Below, piece by piece: positions 46,202 to 54,974 of a stretch of 64,000 nt of DNA (positions are counted from its first letter, which is position 1; every line of letters begins with the position of its first letter). The notes beneath the pieces were generated by a model. That model had not been told where the DNA came from, did not search any database, and was given only the letters and a program-made list of their open reading frames with translations. Where the stretch lies: positions 1 to 64,000 of the forward strand of contig NZ_JAHXRL010000008.1 in assembly GCF_019392245.1 (NCBI RefSeq), given 5' to 3'. The position numbers and the translations under genes were made by a program. Origin of the DNA: Sulfitobacter sp. CW3. GTDB taxonomy: Bacteria; Pseudomonadota; Alphaproteobacteria; Rhodobacterales; Rhodobacteraceae.

Positions 46202-46866
46202 TTAGACGCCTTGCAGCTTCCGTTGTTGCTGTCTTTCAAAGTCCGCTGGTGACAGCATCCCATTTCTAGCGTGCTTGCGCCTCGGGTTGTAGAACATCTC
46301 GATGTAGTCGAACACGTCAGATCTAGCGTCGTCTCTGGTTTGATATGTTCTGCGACGGATGCGTTCGCGTTTAAGCAGGTTGAAGAAGCTCTCGGCCACG
46401 GCATTATCATGACAATTCCCACGGCGGCTCATGCTGTGTTCCAGATTGTGGTGCTTGAGAAACGACGCCCAATCAATGCTTGTGAACTGTGAATCTTGGT
46501 CAGAATGTACAAGAACTTTGTCCGTTAGTTTGCGCCTCGAAACAGCCATCAGCAGCGCCTGCAATACGAGGTCTGTTGGTTGTCGGCATTGCATCGACCA
46601 TCCCACGATACGCCGTGAAAAGAGATCGATCACAACCGCCAGATATGAGAACCCTTCATGTGTTTTAACGTAGGTAATATCTGTTACCCAGGCGCTGTTG
46701 GGGGCTTGGACATCGAATTGACGATCCAAAGTATTATCGACGACGACTGATGGCTTAACGGATTTTTAACCCACGCATAAAATCCACTTGGATGCAGGCA
46801 CAGGCAACGACACATCGCGCGAACCGAAAACAACGGACGATGCTCGACGATAAACGCGTACCTCAC
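46202..46866 (-). pseudogene. IS3 orfB transposase, internally deleted
   Basis: Starts MRYAFIVEHRPLFSVRAMCR and after SGFYAWVKNPLSHQS changes frame and loses about 60 residues, then continues LDRQFDVQAPNSAWVTDITY (catalytic D), LVHSDQDSQFTS (second D, with the usual G changed to D) and HDNAVAESFFNLLKRE (E) to LSPADFERQQQRKLQGV. rve integrase core present but not functional as a whole. Confidence 0.8.
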
Positions 46867-46899
46867 TTTGCATCCCTGGCGAAGTACGCGGTGCCCTTC

Positions 46900-48259
46900 C
46901 TAAGAAATAGTCATGTTGGTCTGTGCAGGTAATTCTTGTAAATCATACCCGAATGACTTGGCCCGTCGCTTGAGATTGCCGAGCACGCGATTGCGGTATC
47001 TTTCCTCATAATGGGACGCGCCGGGGTCCTGATAGGTCATGCCGTGGCGCGGGGTGTTGTAGAACAGGACCGCCATCTTGCGTGCTGTGGATGTGACTGC
47101 TTTGGCCTTACCCGCGCGCGCGGCCAGTCGGCGGTAGAATGCGCCCAAAGCAATGTCACTCCGCCCAATCGTGACGGCTGCCAATCGCAAGAGAGCTGCG
47201 GCGCGGCTGGATGATCGCCGTGTTCGGGATGATAACACCTTTCCTCCAGATATCTTGTTGCCCGGTGCCAGACAGAGCAATGACGTGAAGTGTTTAGCAC
47301 TTAGCCATGCGCGCAAATCAGTGCCGCATTCGCCAACCAACTTGAGCGACAGAGACGGGCCCATCCCATGGATTTGCGTCAAATCAACGCCGAGAACGCC
47401 AAACAGCGCGGCCCGCACGTCAAACGAAGGCGTACTGACCTGCTTGGTCTTGGTGCGCGGGCGCGGCAACTTGCTGTGATCATATTCAGTGTCCGAGCCT
47501 AATACCGCCAGTGTAGCCTCAAGATGACGATCACATTCCAGCACCTTGGCCTGATAGAAGTCATAGAGTTCGAGCGACTGGGTCAGCGCGAAGATGTGTT
47601 CGGGACGATCATTTCCATTGAGTGCAGCTTTGATTGTCTCAGTTGAAGCCTTGCAACGCACGTCACGATAGGAGGCCAACACGTCCAAATCCCGTTCGCC
47701 GGCGACGATGCTGCGGATGATCTTCATCCCCGTAATGCCCGTGATGTCAGACACAACATGACGCAGTTGGAGGTTCATCTCCATCAGTGCTTTTCTGCAT
47801 GTGTTGAATGTGGGCCGCTGCATATTCCACCAACCGTTCACGCTGGCGCAGATAGGCTCGCAAGGTCGCAATCTCGGCCGTTGGTCGAAAGCTGCCGCGT
47901 AGCAAGCCGTAGGAATGCAATTGTCGAAGCCAGCTGGCAGCGCTGACGTCGGTCTTCCGGCCGGGCACGTTCTTGGCGTAGCGAGCGTTGACCAGAATGA
48001 CCTCAAAGCCGTGCTGCTCAAGTATCTCGTAAGCTGGGATCCCGGTGGATTCCTTCGCAACGCTGGTCACACCGTGTGATTTAAACCAATCGGCCAAATC
48101 GTGCAGATCATGCGTGAACGTGCCAAACGCACGCACCGGTGCATCCGTCACCTCTGGGTTTACAGCCGCCATGTGTTCGCGTGAACCGATGTCAACGGCG
48201 GCAGCGCCAATGTTCACAGTCTCAATCGTCGGGATCTTGTGGGTCTTTTGCTTCGCCAT
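46900..48259 (-). pseudogene. IS110-family transposase with a one-base frameshift
   Basis: N-terminal part from ATG 48259 (MAKQKTHKIPTIETVNIGAA) has the RuvC-like DEDD acids in AVDIGSREHMAAVNP, AKESTG and RKTDVSAASWLRQL. It shifts at about 47795, where AAAA stands for AAA (HIQHMQK then ALMEMNLQLRHVVSDI). The C-terminal part carries IHGMGPSLSLKLVGECG and CLAPGNKISGGKV and ends QTNMTIS. Only the extra A breaks the frame, so the inactivation is recent or is a sequencing error. The element has inserted into IS3 orfA. Confidence 0.82.
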
Positions 48260-48496
48260 CTTCTGTCCTCCTGTTGGCAACAGAAGGGCGTGGGCTATGC
48301 AAATCCGTCATCTTCCTAACCGGGATCACCGCAAGGCGGTGTCACCACTCTCAAGTTCGCATCAACCCATGGACCACGTTTTTTAACGGGGTTCTGCCCA
48401 AAGACAGACCACCAATAAGCGAACGGCCGCTGCCCTTCATAGCGCAACACTAGCAAAGGCTGTTTCTACCGCGCGCAGGCGGGCCACAACCCGGAA

Positions 48497-48744
48497 CGGT
48501 TTTTTAAGATATCGCGCTCCTCAGATACGCGGGCCAGTTCCTTCTTCAAGCGTCTGCTCTCCGCAGCCTGTTCGGCGGTCTCGTTGATCTGCTTGCGCGG
48601 CTGCGAAAAATGCGCCTTCCACGTGTACAGTGATTTGGTGCTGATCCCTAATCGCTCCGACACCTCAGCTACTGAATATCCGCGATCCACCACTTGGGCG
48701 ACCGCATCACGCTTGAACTCATCCGTAAATCTAATCCCTGACAT
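48497..48744 (-). pseudogene. IS3 orfA (HTH_Tnp_1), split by IS110
   Basis: MSGIRFTDEFKRDAVAQVVD then GYSVAEVSERLGISTKSLYTWKAHF and a leucine-zipper part ESRRLKKELARVSEERDILK. The frame breaks at ...DILKN where IS110 begins; the missing tail KGTAYFARDAK is found on the far side (46873-46900), confirming insertion into orfA. Confidence 0.8.
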
Positions 48745-48854
48745 CACTGTCTCCTTGCTTCCAAAATTAACAAGCAAGGCGTCTACAAATCTAGGGGCTA
48801 TTCACTTTTCCGGTGCAGGAAAATTTCTGATACCCAAAGCTTTCGGCCTTTGAA

Positions 48855-48868
48855 TTGAGATCAATCAA
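48855..48868. promoter_or_regulatory. FNR/FixK-like box upstream of the ABC exporter operon
   Basis: TTGAGATCAATCAA: half-sites TTGAG and ATCAA, four-base spacer, one base off consensus TTGAT-N4-ATCAA. Ends 48 bp before the GTG start at 48917. Confidence 0.65.
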
Positions 48869-48916
48869 TCCGGTTCCAGCACGGATGTCTATCTAGGACC
48901 CACCTAGGAGGCGCAT

Positions 48917-49624
48917 GTGGCAGAAGTCGTTTTTAAAACTGAAGGTGTTACCAAGGTTTACGAAACCGGTGACGTAAAGGTTTACGCGTTGGCTGGCGTC
49001 GATCTTGAACTGTTCAAAGGTGAGTTGACGGTTCTGCTTGGCCCTTCTGGCAGCGGTAAATCAACGCTTTTGAATATTCTTGGCGGACTGGATCATGCGA
49101 CGGACGGGCGTGTTTGGTTCGATGGTACCGAACTGACCGACATGTCGGATCGTGGGTTGACCAAATACCGGCGTGATCACGTGGGCTTTGTTTTCCAATT
49201 CTACAATCTGGTGCCCAGCCTGACAGCGCGCGAGAATGTGCAACTGGTCACCGATGTTTCCCCCGACCCCATGCCCGCCGAAGAAGCCCTGACGCTGGTC
49301 GGTCTGGGCAACCGGATGGATCATTTCCCGTCCGAGATGTCGGGGGGTGAACAGCAACGTGTTGCCATTGCGCGGGCCATCGCAAAGCGCCCGCAGATCC
49401 TGTTATGTGACGAACCGACAGGGGCGCTGGACAGCAGCACAGGTGTGCAAGTGCTCGAGGTTTTACGCGATATCAACGAGCGCTTTGGCACCACCACCGT
49501 TGTCATCACCCACAACGCCGAAATCCAGCGCATGGCGCATCGGGTGATCTTTTTCCAAGACGGTAAAATCAGCGAAACGCGGGTCAACAAGACACGAGTC
49601 GCCCCCTCAGAGATCGTCTGGTAG
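48917..49624 (+). CDS. MacB/LolD-type ABC transporter ATP-binding protein
   Basis: A 235-residue ATPase: Walker [40 protein letters not shown], signature [19 protein letters not shown], Walker [13 protein letters not shown], switch [12 protein letters not shown] 48917 after TAGGAGG. First gene of an operon with an FtsX-type permease 5 bp downstream and a membrane fusion protein; the trio resembles MacB or DevBCA-type exporters. Preceded by an FNR-like box. Confidence 0.9.
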   Translation: MAEVVFKTEGVTKVYETGDVKVYALAGVDLELFKGELTVLLGPSGSGKSTLLNILGGLDHATDGRVWFDGTELTDMSDRGLTKYRRDHVGFVFQFYNLVPSLTARENVQLVTDVSPDPMPAEEALTLVGLGNRMDHFPSEMSGGEQQRVAIARAIAKRPQILLCDEPTGALDSSTGVQVLEVLRDINERFGTTTVVITHNAEIQRMAHRVIFFQDGKISETRVNKTRVAPSEIVW

Positions 49625-49629
49625 GTCCG

Positions 49630-51993
49630 ATGCAGGCAATAGACATCAAATTACTGCGTGATTTCAGGCGGCTTTGGCTACAGGCGGTTGCGATTGCTTT
49701 GGTGTTGGCCTGCGGCGTGGCGATCCTTTTGACGTCTGTCGGGATGTACAAGGCGCTGTCTGAAACGCGCACTGCCTATTACGAGCGCAACCGCTTTGCC
49801 GATATTTTTGCCCAAACCAGACGTGCGCCTTTGTCACTGCTGGCCGAAATTGCCCGCATCGATGGCGTGATGAGCGTCGAGACGCGGATTACTGGCGCTG
49901 CAACTTTGGATATTCCCGGGCGAACCAGAACGGCTGTTGGAAAAGTTCTTTCCTACCCCGAAGACTCTGACCCGCTATTAAACCTTCCTTTTCTGGTAAA
50001 GGGTCGTTTTCCCGACCCTATCAGCACCAAAGAAATTGTGGTGAATGAACCCTTTGCAATCGCAAATGGTTTCAAGCTGGGTGACAGCTTTAGCGCCAAT
50101 CTCAGAGGGCAAAAACGCACCCTGACGATCGTTGGCACCGCATTGTCGCCCGAGTTTGTCTATACTATCGGGCCCGGTGCATTGATGCCCGACAACGAGG
50201 CCTTTGGCATCATCTGGATGCCTGAACGCGCAGCGGCTGCGGCGTATGATATGACGGGCGCGTTTAACGATGTCTCAATTGCGGTGGCATCCGGCATGAC
50301 GACCGCGCCCGTGATTGACGCGCTTGACACGCTGCTGGAGCCTTTCGGCGGGCTGGGTGCCTATGACCGCACGACGCAGCAATCTGATGCGTTTCTGGAC
50401 GCCGAGATCAAACAGCTGAAAGGAATGGCTGCGATCTTGCCGCCGATCTTTTTCTTGATCTCGGGTTTTCTGGTCAGCATGGTAATGAGCCGGATCATCA
50501 TGCTGGAACGCAGCGAGATCGGGCTGCTCAAGGCCATCGGATATTCAAACACCGAAATTTGCCTTCACTATCTGATGCTCGCCGCCTTGATTGCTGTTGT
50601 GGGCGTGGGTGTCGGATGGGTGGCCGGAACAATGCTGGCGCGGACAATGGCCTGGCAATATGCACAGTTCTTCGACTTCCCGTTTTTGATTTTCCGCGTG
50701 TCTTATTGGGTCTATGCCGCGTCAGGATTGGCAGCCCTGCTGACCACCAGTCTTGGAGCAACGCAAGCAGCCCTCAAGGCCGCAAGGCTGGCCCCCGCGA
50801 TCGCCATGCAACCCCCCGCCCCGCCCCGGTTCAAGCGGTCGTTCATCGACGACGCGATGGCACATATGCGGCTGTCGCAATCCACTGTCATGATCTTGCG
50901 TTCGCTCTTGCGCTGGCCGCTGCGCAGTTTTTTGACATCCTTGGGTCTGGCGCTGGCTGTTGCGTCGGTCGTCTCGTCGACCTTTATCAACGACGCCCTT
51001 ACCGAGATCGTCGATATGGCGTTTTACCAAACCAACCGGCAAGACGCGATGCTGCTGTTTGCCGATGACCTACCCGAAGCGGTTCTGGAAGACGTGCGCC
51101 ACCTACCAGGTGTATTGCAGGCAGAAAGCCAGCAGTTTCACGCCGCTATTTTGCGCAACGGCCATCTGACCAAGCGTGTGCCGGTTGAATCGCGGCGCCC
51201 CGGTAATGATCTGAGCAGGGTGCTGGATGCAGATGGCAACCCGCTGGATGTGCCCGCAAACGGCGTTGTCTTGTCAAAACGGCTTGCAACCCACCTTGAT
51301 GTGAAGCCCGGTGAAAACGTCGATATAGAATTCCTGACAGGCCGTCGCGAGACATTTAGCGTCACAGTCACTGCACTGGTCGAACAGCACTTCGGCTTGG
51401 GGGCATATATGAACCTCGAGTATCTGAACGCGCTTTTCAGGCAGGCACCACGTGTTTCCACGGTGAACATCACGCTGGACACGGATCAATCAGACGCGCT
51501 CCATGCTGCGGTCAAAAACACGCCGCACATCGCCGGCATCGTCGAGATGAACGAAAACCGCCGGTCGTTCGAGAACACGATCGAGGAAAACATAGTTGTC
51601 ATGAACACGATCTACATCGTGGTGGCCGTGCTGATCACAATCGGAGTGACCTATAACGCGGCCCGCATCCAGCTGTCGGAGCGCGCGCGCGAACTGGCCA
51701 GCCTGCGCATCCTTGGCTTTGGGCGCGGCGAGGTCTCCTATATTCTGGTGGGTGAAATGATGCTAATCGCATTGGTGGCGCAGCCCTTTGGCTGGCTGAT
51801 TGGTGCGGGGATCGCCCAGCTGATGACCAGCGCCTTTACCAGCGATCTTTATGCAATCCCGCTGGTTCTGGAACCGTCGACATTCGCACTTGCCAGTCTT
51901 GTTGTGTTGGGTGCCGCGCTTGCGTCCGTGATGATCGTACGCCGTCGGCTGGACCGGCTTGATCTGGTTTCTGTCATGAAAACGAGGGAATGA
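49630..51993 (+). CDS. FtsX-like ABC transporter permease
   Basis: A 787-residue permease: N-terminal helix (LQAVAIALVLACGVAILLTSV), a large periplasmic MacB-PCD domain, a first FtsX core (about 280-400; LERSEIGLLKAIGYSNTEIC), a second periplasmic domain after helix FLTSLGLALAVASVVSSTFI, and a second FtsX core with ERARELASLRILGFGRGEVS. Double FtsX layout typical of lipid or lipoprotein-type exporters. Follows the ATPase by 5 bp; the adaptor gene follows by 4 bp. Confidence 0.9.
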   Translation: MQAIDIKLLRDFRRLWLQAVAIALVLACGVAILLTSVGMYKALSETRTAYYERNRFADIFAQTRRAPLSLLAEIARIDGVMSVETRITGAATLDIPGRTRTAVGKVLSYPEDSDPLLNLPFLVKGRFPDPISTKEIVVNEPFAIANGFKLGDSFSANLRGQKRTLTIVGTALSPEFVYTIGPGALMPDNEAFGIIWMPERAAAAAYDMTGAFNDVSIAVASGMTTAPVIDALDTLLEPFGGLGAYDRTTQQSDAFLDAEIKQLKGMAAILPPIFFLISGFLVSMVMSRIIMLERSEIGLLKAIGYSNTEICLHYLMLAALIAVVGVGVGWVAGTMLARTMAWQYAQFFDFPFLIFRVSYWVYAASGLAALLTTSLGATQAALKAARLAPAIAMQPPAPPRFKRSFIDDAMAHMRLSQSTVMILRSLLRWPLRSFLTSLGLALAVASVVSSTFINDALTEIVDMAFYQTNRQDAMLLFADDLPEAVLEDVRHLPGVLQAESQQFHAAILRNGHLTKRVPVESRRPGNDLSRVLDADGNPLDVPANGVVLSKRLATHLDVKPGENVDIEFLTGRRETFSVTVTALVEQHFGLGAYMNLEYLNALFRQAPRVSTVNITLDTDQSDALHAAVKNTPHIAGIVEMNENRRSFENTIEENIVVMNTIYIVVAVLITIGVTYNAARIQLSERARELASLRILGFGRGEVSYILVGEMMLIALVAQPFGWLIGAGIAQLMTSAFTSDLYAIPLVLEPSTFALASLVVLGAALASVMIVRRRLDRLDLVSVMKTRE

Positions 51994-51997
51994 ACAA

Positions 51998-53209
51998 ATG
52001 GCCCATTCAACACGTACACTTGTACTGATCGGCATCGGGGTCACGCTTGTGGCCGGGCTGTCTTATTTCAGTTTCCGCACCGATCCCGTTGCTGTCGATC
52101 TGGCAACGGTCACCCGAGGGCCGCTTGAGGTGACCATAAATGCGGATGGCCAGACGCAGGTGCGTGATCTGTTCGAGGTCGCCTCGCCGATCATAGGGAC
52201 AGCGATGCGGTCACCCGTCGCCGAGGGGGATAGCGTGCGCAAAGGCGAAACTGTCGTTGCGATTGTAAAGCCGTCTTCGGCGGGGTTGCTGGACGCGCGG
52301 GCACAGCTTCAGGCAGAGGCCGCGTTGCAAGAGGCAACAGCCGCGCGGCTGGTTGCCCAAGCCGATCTGAAACAGGCCGAGGAAACAGCGCATTTTGCAC
52401 AGTCGCAATTTGAAAGAACGCAGGCGCTGGTGACACGCGGCGTTGCCTCTGTCACCCGGTTGGAAGATGCCACCCAAAGTCTGGCCGTCGCGAATGCCAC
52501 GATTGAGGCGGCTCAAGCACGGATCGAGATGGCAGATGGCGCAATTGAACGGGCGCGCGCCAGTCTGTTGCCCCCTGAAAGTAGAAACGTCACCCCGGAT
52601 AGCTGCTGTGTTCAGTTGACAGCCCCTGCGGACGGGGTTGTTTTATCGGTTGCTGCCATCAGCGAACGGCCCGTGTCCATCGGGACGCCTTTGGTTGGCA
52701 TTGGCGATCCTGGCCAGCTTGAACTGGTGGCCGACATTTTGTCGAATGATGCCGTGCGCCTTAAACCCGGTGCCTTGGCCTATGTCGAGCGTTGGGGCGG
52801 CGAAGAGGTGTTGGAGGCAAGGCTTGACCGGATCGACCCCAAAGCGCGCACAAAGATTTCAGCGCTTGGGATCGAAGAACAGCGTGTTGATGCGTATTTC
52901 CAGCTGGTCAGCCCCATAGAAAACCGTCCTAGCCTTGGGGACGGGTTTTCGGTCTTTCTGCGGGTTGTTGAATGGCGTGCCGAGGATGTCTTGCAAATTC
53001 CGCTAAGCGCCGCCTTTAGAAATGACACGGGCTGGGCGGTGTTTGTGGATTTGGACGGGGTCGCTGAAAAGCGGGCCGTTACATTGGGCCGGCGCAACGA
53101 CCGCATGGTCGAGGTGATACAGGGGTTGGAGTTCTCCGAACATGTTGTCACGCACCCCAGCGACGCGATTGCCGCCGGTGTGGCACTGGTGGAAAGGTCG
53201 CAGCTATGA
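51998..53209 (+). CDS. HlyD/RND-type periplasmic adaptor (membrane fusion protein)
   Basis: A 403-residue adaptor with a single N-terminal anchor (LVLIGIGVTLVAGLSYFSF), lipoyl half (EVTINADGQTQVRDLFEVAS), a long coiled-coil hairpin rich in A, E and Q (about 90-190), second lipoyl half (LTAPADGVVLSVAAISERPV), and beta-barrel domain. Third gene of the exporter operon; its stop overlaps the start of the PHA-synthase-like pseudogene (ATGA). No TolC-type gene in the window. Confidence 0.9.
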   Translation: MAHSTRTLVLIGIGVTLVAGLSYFSFRTDPVAVDLATVTRGPLEVTINADGQTQVRDLFEVASPIIGTAMRSPVAEGDSVRKGETVVAIVKPSSAGLLDARAQLQAEAALQEATAARLVAQADLKQAEETAHFAQSQFERTQALVTRGVASVTRLEDATQSLAVANATIEAAQARIEMADGAIERARASLLPPESRNVTPDSCCVQLTAPADGVVLSVAAISERPVSIGTPLVGIGDPGQLELVADILSNDAVRLKPGALAYVERWGGEEVLEARLDRIDPKARTKISALGIEEQRVDAYFQLVSPIENRPSLGDGFSVFLRVVEWRAEDVLQIPLSAAFRNDTGWAVFVDLDGVAEKRAVTLGRRNDRMVEVIQGLEFSEHVVTHPSDAIAAGVALVERSQL

Positions 53210-54857
53210 GCACCGAACAAGTCGACCCGCGCGGGCTCGATGCATATTGGCACTCAACACTTGGGCGGTTAACGTGTGGCCTGTCCTCTGCGGCCCTGAC
53301 CACGGCATATGTCGATTGGTTGATGCACATGGCGGGGTCCCCGAGAAGCGATTTCAACTGGCCAGACAAGTCATGGCGCACAAGGCCCCGGCCGAGGTGG
53401 GACCCGACCCGAGGTTCTCTGACGCGGCGTGAAATCGTTTCTCGTTCAACGTCTATGCACAACAGTTTCTGGCAGCACAAAACTGGTGGGACCTTGCGAC
53501 GACGGATGTCCCCGGTCTTGAGGTCAAACATGCGCAGATCGTCAATTTTGCCGCACGGCAGTGGATTGATATGATGTCGCCCTCAAACTTTGCCATGACG
53601 AACCCACAGGTGCAGGTGCGCACACGGGAGGAGCTTGGGCAGAACCTGATGCGCGGTGACCGCTATTGGATCGAGGATTTCAACCGGTTGCTAACCAAGC
53701 AGCCGCGCAAAACAAGTGAATATACCGTCGGCCAAGACTTGGCGGCGACTCCCGGCGATGTCATTTTACGAAATGAACCAATCGAATTGATCCAATACCG
53801 GCCGACAACCGCCAAACTGCGTCCCGAACCGATCCTGATCGTTCCTGCCTGGATCATGAAATATTACGTGCTGGACCTGACCGCGCAGCAGTCGCTGGTG
53901 ACATATCTGCGAGATCAGGGTTTCGAAGTCTTCATCATATCGTGGAAGAACCCCGATAATGGCGACGCGGAATTGTCGATGCAGGACGATGTCGAGCTAG
54001 GGATGCGTGCCGCCATCACCAAGATCAAGCAACTGGGGCATGACCGGCTTCATACAGCATGCTATTGTCTGGGCGATACTCTTTTGGCCATCGTCGCGGC
54101 TGCAATGGCACGGGATCACGATGACAGCCTTGCAAGCATCAGCCTGATTGCGGCCCACGTGGATTTTTCCGAACCCGGCGAGTTGGGGTTGTTCATCAAC
54201 GAAAGCCAGGTGGCCTTTCTGGAAGACATGATGGCGACGCAACGGTATCTCAAGGCGGACCAGATGGCCGGGGCATTCCAGTTGCTGCGCTCGAACGACC
54301 TGATCTGGAGCCGCGTCATCCGCCATTACCTGCTGGGCGAACGCACACATGCCAACCCGCTGATGGCATGGAACGCTGACGCCACCCGCATGCCGGCGGG
54401 GATGCAGTCGCAATACCTGCGGCACTTGTTCTTGGGAAACGAGCTGGCCAAGGGGCAGTTCAAAGTGGACGGTACCACCATCGCGCTAAGCGACATCCGC
54501 GCCAAGATATACTGTCTGGCCACCGAAACGGATCACGTATCACCGTGGAAATCTGTTTACCGGCTGTCATTGCTGACAGACACGGATGTGACGTTTGTTT
54601 TGACGAACGGCGGGCATAACGGTGGCATCTTGTCGGAACCCGGCCATGCGGGTCGGCATTTTCGCTGCGGGCACAAGGCCGAAGGCAACGCGCATACCGC
54701 AGCATTGGACTGGTTTGAAAAGCACCAACCCCGCGATGGTTCGTGGTGGCAAAATTGGGTGCAGTGGTTAAACAAACGCAGTAGTCCAGCCAGAAATCCG
54801 CGGGCTGCCGATTTTGATGTATTAGATGCCGCGCCCGGTCGCTATGTCATGGGCTGA
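53206..54857 (+). pseudogene. PHA (poly-3-hydroxyalkanoate) synthase, inactivated by one frameshift and one nonsense change
   Basis: Begins MSTEQVDPRGLDAYWHSTLG, then a missing C near 53341 (TCC CCG AGA for TCC CCC GAG AAG) shifts the frame to PEKRFQLARQVMAHKAPAEV. A TGA at 53430-53432 stands where family members have Trp (FSDAA*NRFSFNVYAQQF). The rest is intact from about 53433: LIVPAWIMKYYVLDLTAQQS, the lipase box CYCLGDTLLAI with the active Cys, the Asp in LATETDHVSPW, the His in LTNGGHNGGI, and WWQNWVQWLNKRS. Translation from ATG 53571 would give only the core. Coupled to the exporter operon. Confidence 0.82.
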
Positions 54858-54863
54858 GGTCAG

Positions 54864-54974
54864 GTGAGTTACGCCATGCTGAAATTTCACCACGGGATTG
54901 GTCGCGCTCAGGCGGCCACCAGACGTCTGCCGGATGCCAGACCCCAAACCCTGATAGTTGAGGCAAACCAGTGA
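54864..54974 (+). CDS. Possible 36-residue coupled small protein
   Basis: GTG start after GAGGTCAG, product MSYAMLKFHHGIGRAQAATR..., stop TGA overlapping the GTG start of the P-type ATPase by 3 bp. Spacing and GTGA overlap suggest a leader that couples translation; there is no recognised domain. It fills the space between the phaC-like pseudogene and the ATPase. Confidence 0.3.
   Translation: MSYAMLKFHHGIGRAQAATRRLPDARPQTLIVEANQ

Larger units (their letters stand above)
46185..48804 (-). mobile_element. IS3-family element carrying a nested IS110 insertion
   Basis: Matching ends TGAATAGCCCCTA at 46185-46197 (plus) and 48792-48804 (minus), each followed by a similar A/T stretch and AGACGCC. 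Genes read on the minus strand: orfA 5' part (from 48744), IS110 insertion (about 46900-48497), orfA 3' end (KGTAYFARDAK near 46873-46900), then orfB. No clear target duplication: CTA before 46185 against CTT after 48804. Total 2.6 kb, of which about 1.6 kb is IS110. Confidence 0.8.
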
